A DNA stretch of 64,000 nt from Ryuthela nishihirai (lineage: Eukaryota; Arthropoda; Arachnida; Araneae; Heptathelidae): contig JAWZYU010000018.1 in the NCBI GenBank assembly GCA_038380435.1, positions 55,143,751 to 55,207,750 on the forward strand. Direction: 5' to 3'. The translations under genes were made by a program, and so were the position numbers. Under the pieces are notes generated by a model that made no database searches, was not told the DNA's origin, and worked only from the letters and a program-made list of their open reading frames with translations. Positions 1 through 9,727 of the stretch are shown one piece after another (the first letter of the stretch is position 1; each line of letters starts with the position of its first letter).

Positions 1-1
1 A

Positions 2-640
2 TACATCACTGATGCTCTTTCTGTAACTTTTAAACACATTTCTCAAAACAATTACATATGCATTCAGTGGATCCTTTCTCACGTAGGGATCACTGAAAAT
101 GAAAAGGTAGACTCTCTTGCTAAAAAAACACTGATTGATAAACCCTGTACCATTCTTTATTTTTCTTCATAAAAATCAGAACAAAAAATATTACTAAATG
201 AAATCCAAACTTATTTTGAAACCAATGCTGTTAATTCACATAGATGCTTAATTGACACACAGATACGTCAATTTAAAAATTATGGTTTTTCTAAAAAAGA
301 AATTAATTTCATCTCAAAACTAAAAACAAATAAAGCTTTAACTAATACTACATTATTTCAATTTAAACTGAAAGATTTTTCCAATTGTCCAAACTGCTTA
401 ACTCCCCAAACTTTATCCCTTATTATTTTTAACTACAATCTCTATAACTTACAAAGACAAAATTATTACAACAAACTTAATAAATTTAATATTTTTTCCT
501 ACTCTTTCCCAAATATCCTTCACCATAATAACAAAAAAAAAACTCATCTTATATAGATTCATAACAGATTTTTTCAAAGACTGTTCATTACTGGATACCA
601 TCTAACATACCTTAACAAACTTCATTCTTTCTTCTCCTAA
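2..640 (+). mobile_element. 3' end of a LINE with RNase H domain (decayed)
   Basis: The frame from base 2 reads an RNase H C-terminal block with the motif 'WILSHVGITENEKVDSLAK' (about bases 68-145), which matches the W-x-PSHVGI-x-GNE-x-AD signature of RNase H in I- and R1-type LINEs. A TAA follows near base 170. In another frame, bases 270-400 read 'RQFKNYGFSKKEINFIS' and then a CPNC pair, the usual cysteine-containing tail after RNase H. The element enters from the left edge, so its reverse transcriptase lies outside the window. Stops and frame changes show it is dead. The RNase H call is firm; the exact LINE clade is not. Confidence 0.75.
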
Positions 641-1371
641 CAACATAAACAACATGAAAACTAGACAATCAATATTTATTTCTTTTCTTTTTTTTTCTCA
701 TATACAACATGAAAATTATACAACATTTTTACTTTCATAATACCACAACATGAAGATTATACTACAAAATTACAATTACTTTAGTATCATATTTTTTATT
801 TACTCTCCTACTATGATCTGAATGTGTTAGAACAATCTCTTTTTGTTCTAGAACTTTCAATTTTGAGGGACGTGTGATGATGATGATTGCCCCATGCCTG
901 CAATTAGGGAGCTGTTTGATATTGTTAGCCTCTCTCAATAAAACTACTGTAGTTTCTTTGAAAATCCTACTAATCATTTTCTCTCTGCAAATACATCGAA
1001 TGTGAAGGCGTTACATAGAGATTATTCTCTTGACGTCCTCACCCAGAAATTCCAGCGTTATAACCTAGGTATTCTAGGGTGGCAAGAAGCCAGATGCACA
1101 GTAAAGTTGGGATGTTTAAAAAATAACTCTCAATTTCTCTTTTCAGGGAAGAAGGTTGGAAAGCATCTCCAAGGTGCAGGTTTGCTTCTATATGAAAACT
1201 GCATAAATCCCATGGAATGGATGCAATCACCACTGAAATACTTAGAGCTGGCGGCATTTGTGTTGTCACACGGCGCATTGCGTATACTCCAGTCGCCATC
1301 GATGCTTCCATTATTTTGATAAACCCTTGTAGAATACCGGCATTAATGTTGCCATATATCCAGGCGCAGAC

Positions 1372-1465
1372 TAATAAGGGGAGCTGAACGTTGTTGCTTT
1401 CCTGACTCTTAGTGTCTCGGGGCTCTGGGACCTCCTAGGAGCAGGAGTTAATAATAATAAGTGTT
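1372..1465 (+). mobile_element. Tail of a second LINE or SINE inside the decayed RTE copy
   Basis: A GC-richer stretch ends 'ggagcaggagttaataataa' at about 1440-1462, a short trinucleotide tail of the kind that ends RTE-like LINEs and the SINEs they mobilise. It interrupts the RTE copy between two versions of its linker region. It has no recognisable ORF. The assignment is an inference from the tail alone. Confidence 0.35.
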
Positions 1466-2665
1466 ATTTTTCAGAAATCTCACAGAATTGGGTAAAATCT
1501 ATTTTAGGCTTCACACACGATATCTTCAAAGAATAATTATATAAATCTTGAAAAAGAAACCGGATTTTTCTTTTGCAGGCCACCCCCCCCCCCCCTGCCA
1601 TATCTGCGTCCCTGAACAAAAGTGTCTGTCCTCACCTACCTATATCAGATTCTGAAGTCGTTTGGCTGTCGCTAAATGAAAACTGCATAAATCCCCTGGG
1701 ATAGATGAAATCACCACTGAAATGCTTAGAGCTGGCGACATTGCACTGAAATGCTTAGAGCTGGTGTCACACGGCTGTCTGAAATTATAAATCTTTTTTA
1801 TGATACAGGCGTTATTCCTAAGGATTTTACTAGAGCTATTATTCACTCTGTTTTTAAAAATAGTGATCGTAGTTCTTGTGATAATTATAGGGGAATTAAT
1901 TTACCTTCCATTCCAGGTAAAGGTCATTGCATGATTATACTTAATAAGATTTAATAATTTGGTTGATGGACAACTGCGTGATGAACAGTGCAGATTCAGA
2001 AGTGGTAGGGGTTGTAGCTATCAAATATTGTCAATATTGTTGAGAAACGTTTAGAGTTTCAGAAACCTGTGGTTACTAGCTTTACAGATTTCAAAATGGC
2101 ATTTGACTCTGTTAATCGACATAATTTCTTGTTGATCGTTAGATCATGGAATACCTGACAAGTTAGTTAGCATAATGAAAGCTCTCTATAATAACACTGA
2201 ATCGTGTGTAAGAGTTTAGAAGGTTTGTAGCGATTGGTTTAGCATTACTAGTGGAGTTAGACAAGAGTGCATTTTGTCTCCTTTTGGTTATTGATTATGT
2301 TATGCGAAATTCATTACAAGGGAAATTTTTGGCCTTAAATGATCTAATAATTTCAAAATATCTGATTTAAATTATGCAGATGGTTTGACCCTGTTGGCTA
2401 ATGATGCTGATGAGATGAATTTTTTTCGTTAGAATTGTTGATGAGACAGGTAATAGAGTGGGTTTGGTAATAAATAGAGAGAAAACTAAAGTGATGAAAA
2501 TTGGTCAAGCAGATAGTGCTGCAGTTGCTTTGAATGGCTTCACTCTTGAGCAGGTGTCTCAGTTTAATTATCTCGGAAGTTACAGAGGATTGCTGTTGGA
2601 CATATAGATACAGGGATTGCTGCTGGAACTTTTAAGAACATGTGGAGAGTGTGGAAAAATAGGTA

Positions 2666-2757
2666 TATATACACAGTCGTATCAGAATAATATGACCACC
2701 TACCATAAGTATATGTATGGTAGGTGGTCATATTATTCTGATACGACTGTGTATATA
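2666..2757. mobile_element. Palindromic MITE (Tc1/mariner-like) inside RTE copy
   Basis: Two 42-base arms (2666-2707 and 2716-2757) are exact reverse complements around an 8-base loop 'agtatatg'. The insert splits the RTE C-terminal coding segment between 'aatagg' and 'ctaaagactaaa', which are contiguous in the other RTE copies. The flanks are runs of TA, as expected for a TA target. The arm contains 'cacagtcgtatcagaata', which resembles the CAGT-type ends of Tc1 elements. The family assignment is inferred. Confidence 0.75.
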
Positions 2758-3245
2758 ACTAAAGACTAAAATTAGGTTTATAAGAGTTTGGTTACTTCTA
2801 AAGTTAGTTATGTCAGTGAAACATGGACCCTTTGTAAGCAGAATAACAAGAAATTTGATGCCTTTGATTCTAGATGCTTGTGCAGTATCTTGGGCATCAG
2901 GTGGTTTGATTTTGTAAATAATGATGGGGTTAGAAGGATGAGTCAACAACTTCCTTTGAGCAGCATATTGAGCAAAGAGAAAGAAGTGTTGTTTGGCCAT
3001 GTTGCCCATATGAATACTGCAGATTGGTAAATAGGATTATGATTACGAAGAGTGTGCCTTAAAGGCTTCAGGAAAAGGGGCGACTAGGATGCGATGGGCA
3101 GACAATGTCAAACAGGACTTTAGTAGTATTTCCTTACAATAGCCAAATGTAGCAGCTGTAGCTCAAGAGAGAGACATATCTGGAGAGAAAAATTATACAC
3201 TCTGGTAGGACCTCTGTAGGCTCATGGCTGCATGAGGATTTTGTA

Positions 3246-4197
3246 TGTATGTATGGTCGATCTTATTAGAAAAGCTGCCATACTTAAATTTAAAGGAACT
3301 AGTAATATGTAATAAATATATGTTCAAAAGAAACTATGTTCCGTAAGTGACATCGGATGATTAAACTTTCAGTGTGTCATGTTAGGTGCCGTTTAATTAT
3401 CTACATATCTAGCATTGCTTTTAAATTCAAATGTGCGGAAATTATCAAGTTGATGATCGAGTACTCGGCAGAGAAGACTGCTTTTAAGAAATGTTTATAA
3501 ATCGGCAGTGGTCTTTCCCTATTGGAGCTAAAGAAACTTTAAGCCTACATACGTCGCGGGCGCGGAACAAGAACATCTTTAACTTCTGTAAGAGACCGAT
3601 TCTTGCATGTTCCTCACGTAATTCGAGATACGTTTCCAGAATTTATTGAGATCTTCTTGGGTAACAACACAATAAGTGGTTCTCTTACATTTCCTTCCGA
3701 TGTTCAAACACTCTCTCGAATTGTAAAAAAAGGAAACCTTGAAAACGGAAGGCGAGTTTCTGACCTTTCAGATTCATTGGAATTCGAATCACTAAGTCGA
3801 AATAAATAAAATGAATTGAAAGAAGAGTTCTGTTGCTCACTTAAGAATCACGTTGATGCTTGATGTATCACAATAGAATTTCATTCACATCGTATTGATA
3901 TCGAAATTAAGAGTGCATACAAAATTATTTCTTTCTGTAGTCATTTCTGCAGTACTCCAGAAAATACTTTTCAACGCAGAAATATAAGTCTATATTAATA
4001 TTTACTAATTCATATTTGACGACAAATAAGTAGACGTGACGTGAAACCTTTCCTTGCAAATCTCAAAATGCGCATTTTGATATTCTATGGATTAAGAGTG
4101 CATTTGTGTTTCAGTTGTGAATCAAGTGGAGATTTTCAAAGTGCATTCTATGTGTGCTTAGCAAAATCTTTATTATTACTTACATAATAATAAAATA
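3246..4197. other. Unassigned AT-rich sequence
   Basis: I recognise no gene, repeat family or RNA here. A 68-codon open frame at 3603-3809 shows no known motif and is not called. Confidence 0.5.
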
Positions 4198-4336
4198 TAA
4201 ATACCCCGTAAAGCAGATGCTTGCCACAGAGGTCTGACAGGAGCCTGTAAGTTTATATGCCATAGCATAAGGTCTGTGAAAAAGGCGCGACCTCAGCAGA
4301 AAACTACCACAAACAACCATGCCTTACACGGGGCTC
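4198..4336 (-). mobile_element. SINE-B copy (minus strand)
   Basis: Read on the minus strand, this closely follows 23845-23970: 'gagccccg..aaggcatgg', 'ttttctgctgaggtc', 'atggcatataaact', 'caggctcctgtcagacc' and 'gtggcaagcatctgct' all occur in the same order. The copy lacks the tRNA-like head seen at 23789 and is therefore 5' truncated. Confidence 0.8.
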
Positions 4337-5654
4337 AGTCATTGTAAAACACATTGTGTTCGTAGTTTCCATTCTATATATTTTCTTATTTGCTAGTTTA
4401 TATTAAATATTTTTATTCAAAAAGGAAATAAAGTGTGATATGTCATTTATGTAGTTGCTAACAGAATATGTCTATAACACAGATTGCAAACTGGCCAGCC
4501 TTTTTCTCCTGCCCGTCGCCTCTTTGCCAACGTTAAAATAAGAACTCTGAATGTCTCTCACAGTTTTGCCTTCTCATATTATAACCATACCACACACTAG
4601 AAAATACCTATTATATGTTTGCGTAACAACACTAGATATACTAATAATAAAGAAATTATTTTGTGTCTGGGAATTATTTTTATATGAGTTATATATGATT
4701 TTATATGAATTGTATACCTTATCCGCTTTTATATGAATTATATAACTCATCTGCTTTTATATGAATTTAAAGCGCTATAGGTGTAGGGTTAGAAAATCTG
4801 ACTGCTAAGCCAAAGAGCATAATACTTGTGTAAATGTTTGTATTTATATGAGAAACCAACACAAACCAAAAGCTTACAAGTTATCTCTGTCTTTCGCGTT
4901 TTTTAAATAAAAAAAATTGCAATATTTATATATATACCTGACCCCCGGTCTGTAAATTTCGGAAAGGGTGAACCTTAGGTAAATTTGAGTTGCTATTCCT
5001 GGTGTATACTACAATGCGCCTCAGAAAGTCTTAATGAGAGTGAGAATGGATATGACGTGTTTTAGCTAATAATTGAAGTTTTGATATTCTTGAATCTGAT
5101 TTTCGGAGACTTCCTTAGAAAATATACGCTTTTCAAGACCTAAAGGAGAGTTTAGAGGGAGGGTTATGATTTTATAACCACCGCCTTGAATATGCTACTG
5201 ATATATACACTCAGTGTCAGCTACATTAGGAACAAACTCATGGGATAAGGAAGTCAAACTAAAAAATTCAATAATTTCTTGAACTTCTTTTAACGGAAAA
5301 ATGGGATTTAATATATATCAGAGATCTTAATCAAATCTAAACAAATCTCTGTTTTTGGAAACATCCATTCAATACAAAAATAGTTAATGGCAACTGGATA
5401 GTTAAGAGCAGCAACGCCAAATGAAATAATTTATTTGAAAAATTAATTCAAATAATTTAAAACAAAACAGTTATGTTAAACTTTTCTAAAATTCCTTAGC
5501 GCATTTAAAAAAAAATTGAGTAATGAGTTTTTATATTTCCGCGAAATCTGAATTTTTTTGGCTGAAGCAGCTAAGTTGTTTTTAAATGTTCAGCTTCCGC
5601 AACTTTGGGTTGAATTCAACGAATATTAGTTTTGTGGAGAAAAATGAATTTTGG
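4337..5654. other. Unassigned AT-rich sequence with a possible Tc1-like end
   Basis: Mostly unrecognised. At 5205-5240 the sequence 'acactcagtgtcagctacat' followed by 'taggaac' resembles a Tc1-type terminal repeat next to TA, but I find no partner end or transposase. The block around 5270-5330 shares short runs such as 'ggaaaaatggga' with the foldback element at 35157. Confidence 0.35.
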
Positions 5655-5727
5655 CGATGAGCGGGACTCGAACGCGCGTCTTTCTAGATTCATGCCACAG
5701 TGTTCTAACCGCTAAACTAACACCGGA
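5655..5727 (-). mobile_element. SINE-C tRNA-like head (minus strand)
   Basis: On the minus strand this reads as a tRNA-like module: an A-box-like 'tagtttagcggttagaac' and a B box 'cgttcgagtcc'. The same arrangement recurs at 56395-56462 (minus), sharing 'catgcca', 'ttctaacc' and 'aaacta' in order. The acceptor stem does not close, so it is a SINE head or tRNA relic and not a working tRNA gene. Confidence 0.6.
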
Positions 5728-5942
5728 TCTTCATTTATCCACTAATGTGGCATCTACCAATCCGGCTTGGATCTAAGAAAATGAAGGGGGTAGCAGTGGG
5801 GAAAGAAACAGAATCGAACACCCAAAAATATAACCGGAGATGTCAAGAGATTGGATATCCAATACAGTATAACATTTCCCCTTCCGTTTTACAAGTCTTT
5901 AAAAACGTTATTGAAAAATTAATGAAATATAATATATTGTTC

Positions 5943-6030
5943 AGCGGCCGGTAGCTCAGTGGTCAGAGCACTTTGCTATGTTATCAGAAGGTCGTGGGTT
6001 CAGATCCTATCCGGGTAATGACAATTTTTC
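5943..6030 (+). mobile_element. tRNA-derived SINE head or tRNA pseudogene
   Basis: The sequence has a perfect D arm (GCTC, loop, GAGC in 'tagctcagtggtcagagcac') and a B-box-like T arm 'gtgggttcagatcctat' with wobble pairs. The anticodon arm does not pair well and only about four of seven acceptor positions match. It lies 216 bases downstream of a minus-strand tRNA-like head, a layout repeated near 56400-56620. Confidence 0.55.
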
Positions 6031-6221
6031 CTCTATATTTATCTAAGTATAAGCAAGTTTAATAATTTTTAAACCAGCATTCTGAAAGTGGGTGGAGGCC
6101 CCCACCCCGCCCTAGATCCGGGACTGCTACCAACATTGCAAAAAGAAGTTTCCTTCCCCATAATAAATGGTTCCATGGGCCACAAGTTCAGGAAGATTAT
6201 TAAATAACATCAGTGGAAAAA

Positions 6222-6290
6222 TCTTTAGTGGTTAGAACGATTCCGATATGAATCTAGAAATACGTGTGTCCGAATACTGCAAATAGACAA
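6222..6290 (+). mobile_element. SINE-C tRNA-like head fragment (plus strand)
   Basis: The run 'tggttagaacgattccgata' followed by 'tgaatctagaaatacgtg' matches the reverse complement of the module at 5655-5727. The B box is degraded ('tgtgtccgaatact'). Confidence 0.5.
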
Positions 6291-7086
6291 ACCTAATTTT
6301 TTTTGCACATAACTATTTATTGACTTCTACGTTAACAGATATTTATTATTGCAGTATTGCATTCAACGAATATTGCTGAATAATGAGATTTAAAGATATT
6401 TGTTTGAAATATTTAATTCATCATTACATTATGTCATAAAAACTAACTTAAGAAGACATTGAACCTTACATCTGACACAATATTGGCATAACATAGCTTT
6501 TTTCAAAGTGGTCACTCATTGTATGTTATTTAGATTCATTAATGCACAGGCATACATGCTTGTAACATAGAAAATCTTGTAACTACAAACCAATGGGAAT
6601 GATGAAAGATGTTACAGAATAACAGATCTCTTTCGTTCAAATTCGGTTCCAGACATAGGCTGGGTTGATATTTATTCACACATTGACTCTTTATCTTTTG
6701 GTAGAACACCGATAGATTTGGAAAAGTATTCATTGCCAAATAGAATATCAATCATCCGGCTGAAACATATTCAAAATGGGGGTATGCTTATGATATTGAA
6801 AAACGCATTGAATTTCTTGAAGACGGACTTCTATCTGTCACTGTCAGATGCGTACTGTAATTCTTTTTATCTCCTGTAGATTTTGAACTTCGATTTTTTA
6901 GCTCGTTTCAGAAAGTGAGCTACAGTTTTTCAGTTTGTATTGTATCCGTCGGTAGACACTCATATTTTTCTTTTTTCAGATAAATTAAAAAATTTTCGGT
7001 TCTATAGATATAAACGGAATAGTAGGATTCGTATTTTCATATTCTTCAATAGTTTTAATAGTGCTCGCAAACAGTGTGTGTGTGTG
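6291..7086. other. Unassigned AT-rich sequence
   Basis: No gene or repeat recognised. A short TG run lies at 7074-7087 just ahead of the next SINE. Confidence 0.5.
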
Positions 7087-7468
7087 TGGAGGTTGGCTCC
7101 GTGGTTAGCGGGCAAGACTCGTAATCTGCAGTTTTCACTGTTTGAATCTCACTTGAGTCATCGGTGAGATTCGTCTCTGCTGAATCCCATCCATCCTCTG
7201 TCGTCTCTGATGAATCCATCCCCATCTCCACGGTCAGAAAGGGGACACCGAAGGACTTGGAAAGGCATCCGTTCGTTGGACGGAACGTAAAGCCGTAACC
7301 CGTGTACATGCTGGATTACATTGAGAGTAGTTTTTCATCTATCTTATACACAGCTGTCTAGTGGGTTCTCTTTCCATAACCTTCTCTGATCCCTTTGGTC
7401 CATGTGACCTGGAAATTTAGTGCATTGTGTGCAAAATAAAGTGCCGCTCAGAAGTGAAACAAATCAAC
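7087..7468 (+). mobile_element. SINE-A full-length copy
   Basis: The tRNA-like head (about 7090-7165) reads 'ggctccgtggttagcgggca' then 'gactcgtaatctgcag' and a degraded B box 'gtttgaatctc'. The body shares ordered blocks with at least nine other copies: 'ggggacaccga', 'ttggaaaggc', a 'ggacg..acgtaaagccgt' block, 'gtgggttctc', 'ccttctctga', 'gtgacctgg', 'atttag', 'gtgtgcaaaa' and 'agtgccgctcaga' near the 3' end. This family ends close to 'aacaatccaaccca' in better copies. The head resembles a tRNA with a CGT anticodon loop. No coding capacity. Confidence 0.85.
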
Positions 7469-7956
7469 TAAAACGGGGAAAAACATTGGATAAAGTCAAA
7501 ACGTTGAACGACTCTTGTAAACGATTTATTTTTGCCATTAATTTGAAATTTTGGTGATAAAGTGTGGTGGTATAGGGGACTTTAACGATCGCCGATTGAT
7601 AAGGTGATCTTGATTTACAGCAACGATTTGCCTTCAGATTCCCAGAGTAATGGGAAAAGGCAGCTTTTATCATTTTAAGAGATAATTAATAATTCTTTCT
7701 GAGTTGAATATACACTAATTAAACATTTCTATTTACTTTTTCAGAATCATACATTAGTTCTGTTTTCAAAGTTATAGGCTGCAAAAGTCGGCAAATGACA
7801 AACAACTTTCTCTTTGAAAAAAATAATTCATATACGGCATTTTTAATTTGTTACATTATGAATCTCAATTTCCATTCAAAATTATCAACAAGAGTAGGAC
7901 TCGAAACAATATTACACGCATAATTTGATTTATATAGGAAAATTCTTTAATTTTTA
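7469..7956. other. Unassigned sequence
   Basis: No feature recognised. Confidence 0.5.
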
Positions 7957-8183
7957 GGCTTGACTCAATCGCTAGGATACCAAGCTCGTAATCTGATGCT
8001 CTTAGGTTCAACTCTCACTGTGATTCATGCTAATGATTCATGCTGACAGAGAGCTGCGCAGAGTGAGGATTAGAGAAGTTAAATGACACTTAGCCTTCTG
8101 GGATAAAAGTGACTCCGGTGGTGGAAAAAACGTTGGATGGGACATTAAAACGTGGCTTCATGTGAAGGATGTATACAGATAAC
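7957..8183 (+). mobile_element. SINE-A degraded copy
   Basis: The head 'ggcttgactcaatcgctagg' with 'agctcgtaatctgatg' and 'ggttcaactctc' is tRNA-like. The piece 'gttggatgggacattaaaac' followed by 'gtggc' matches the SINE-A body. The middle is rearranged and the 3' half is missing. Confidence 0.65.
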
Positions 8184-8217
8184 TGAAAAAAAAAATAAAC
8201 GCCCCGTAAAATTATTA

Positions 8218-9316
8218 ATATGGTGTTGGACAGCCACATGATCCAGTACAGTATACGTCGTGGCATAAAATCTACCAGAGTCTAAAAGTCAGCAGGAGGG
8301 ATACGACACCAAACCTTCACAAGAAACGTGATAAAATAATGCTTGCTCGATGGAGCTGGCAAAAGTTGCCTGAGATGTCGTTCCAGAGGTTTCCATAGAT
8401 TTTCCAGCGGGTTAATATCTGGTGACTGCGGTGGCCATGGTATGGGAAAAAGTTCAGTCTCATGCTCTTCAAACCGCTGGGTGACCACATTGTTCTGTGG
8501 ATGGGAACATTATCATTCTGAAAGACAGCATTCTATTCATGAAAGAAATGTCGTATCACTGGATGAGGATGATCACTCAGGACTGTCAAATAACGTTTGA
8601 CATTAATATTTCATTCTAATGGAATTAGTGCACCGGAACCATGCTACAAGAAAGCTTCCAATATCTTTAAAGAACAGGCAGAACCCTTAACTATAGGAAA
8701 CAAGAATCAGAGCTGTAAGTTTCCTTGGTTGGGGCCACACTTTCCACTGTTCCACTGCTTGTACAGCACTACTAATAGTTATAAGAGAGTAAACAAGTTC
8801 CACTGCTAAGAGTGGAACTGTTAGTTAAGGCAGTGGTACAAGTTAGTGGTAACAGTGGTACAAACAGTGGAACATGTGTACTGTTAGTCACAAGTTCCAC
8901 TTCTTGTACTCTTTGCATCACTGGACACAACAGAGTGTGTTGACAGGTGTTATGAGTTGACAGGTGTTATGTGAAGTGCAACTCGACCATGATATTCAGC
9001 TCTATTAGAGTTCTCGACGTACAGTTTTTGACAAAATTGGTCTGTAATATCCTACGTTGAAATGTGTGCACAACTGATCAGCTACAAATTGCCGGTTTTA
9101 CTTTGCACATCACACTAACCCTCGAACGTCCCGATTCTGGAGTATGCACTTCTGCTCACTGTTGCCTTTTGCAGATGTCTTCCCTTTAGATTTATATGCA
9201 GACATCACCTTGGGAGCTGTTCCTCGTGAAACATTAGCAAGTTCAGTTTAGTGACCGAAACTCCTGTCAAACGAGCTCCAAACAATCGCGACACTTTCGA
9301 ACTCACTAATGTGTCT
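8218..9316 (-). pseudogene. Tc1-like transposase, decayed
   Basis: Minus strand. Near the upstream end (about 9300-9130) one frame reads 'FGARLTGVSVTK', which matches the N-terminal helix-turn-helix start of Tc1-like transposases, with 'SKGK' and 'NR'-type residues after it. About 8690-8480 reads 'GALIPLE', 'VLSDH', then 'QNDNVPIHRT', the block around the second catalytic Asp. At 8488-8282 follows 'PWPPQSPDINPLENLWK', the block with the third acidic residue. Tc1 transposases use a DD34E-type triad to cut and paste at TA sites. Frameshifts and stops separate these blocks, and about 260 bases of repeat-rich sequence (8690-8950) replace the first catalytic region. The ORF appears to end 'GCPTPY' near 8220. 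The element is dead. Confidence 0.8.
8690..8950. repeat. Degenerate 'GTTCCACTG' repeat cluster
   Basis: The words 'gttccact', 'agtggaac', 'agtggtac' and 'cttgtac' recur in both orientations across about 260 bases, for example 'gttccactgctaagagtggaac', an 8-bp stem with a 6-base loop. The cluster sits between the N- and C-terminal parts of the Tc1-like pseudogene. Confidence 0.6.
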
Positions 9317-9357
9317 CGACGACATGGTACCAATAATAATTGGTACCATGTCGTCGA
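9316..9357. repeat. 19-bp-arm palindrome
   Basis: Arms 9316-9334 and 9339-9357 are exact reverse complements around 'aata' (core 'catggtaccaat'). It lies just upstream of the Tc1-like pseudogene and 3 bases from a second palindrome. Confidence 0.85.
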
Positions 9358-9360
9358 TAC

Positions 9361-9408
9361 ACCTAGAGTAACTACGTGTAATTATAATTACACTTAGTTA
9401 CTCTAGGT
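9361..9408. repeat. 48-bp near-perfect palindrome
   Basis: The two 24-base halves pair at every position but one and leave no loop; the outer 12 bases are 'acctagagtaac' and 'gttactctaggt'. Function unknown; it may be a small MITE or part of the Tc1-like element's end. Confidence 0.85.
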
Positions 9409-9550
9409 TTGCCTTTATAGAAATGACGCTAAGCATGCTGGGATGTCGTCTGCATGTTTAATACCTTTGTCAGCGGCATACAAACGCCACTGTTTAATAT
9501 GAAAGCTCTCCAAAAACCTTAGTATTTCCAATTTTCTCCCCATTAACTGT

Positions 9551-9727
9551 ATGTTCTGTGCACTTTAAAGAGTTTATTGAATGGCCTTGACGGGAAGCTT
9601 TCCTCATTTTCAACAGCTCTTCAGTGGATCCCTTACTTGCTCTGAATTCTTGGGATCTTTGACCTGGTCGTTTAGCACATTGTGTGCGCAAAAATGCTGC
9701 AGGTAGGACAATCCCACCCAGTCAACA
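9551..9727 (+). mobile_element. SINE-A 3' fragment
   Basis: 'gtgcactttaaagag', 'aatggccttgacgggaagct', 'cagtggatccctt', 'gacctgg', 'tttagcacattgtgtgcgca' and 'cccacccagtcaac' match the last half of SINE-A in order. Confidence 0.75.

Larger units (their letters stand above)
887..3245 (+). mobile_element. RTE-type LINE, heavily decayed copy
   Basis: The sequence from 'gccccatgcctgcaatta' at about 888 follows the copy at 57239-60926 in the same order. It holds endonuclease start pieces (about 1002-1190), the 'HKSPG-DEI' linker (about 1684-1735), RT finger block 'FTRAIIHSVFKN' (1830-1860), 'RSSCDNYRGIN', a region like 'TDFKMAFDSVNRHN' (2085-2125), a degenerate YADD box read as 'NYADGLTLLAND' (about 2370-2410) and the C-terminal 'SETWTLCKQNNKKFDAFDSRCL' region (about 2815-2885). 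Most of the endonuclease is deleted. Part of the linker occurs twice (1198-1255 and 1684-1740). Frameshifts and stops occur throughout. A different tail, GC-richer and ending in TAA repeats, sits inside it at about 1372-1465, and a palindromic element at 2666-2757. Confidence 0.85.

Noticed and set aside
5943..6030. Functional tRNA gene
   Set aside because: The D arm is perfect but anticodon and acceptor stems do not pair; it is grouped with SINE-like heads.
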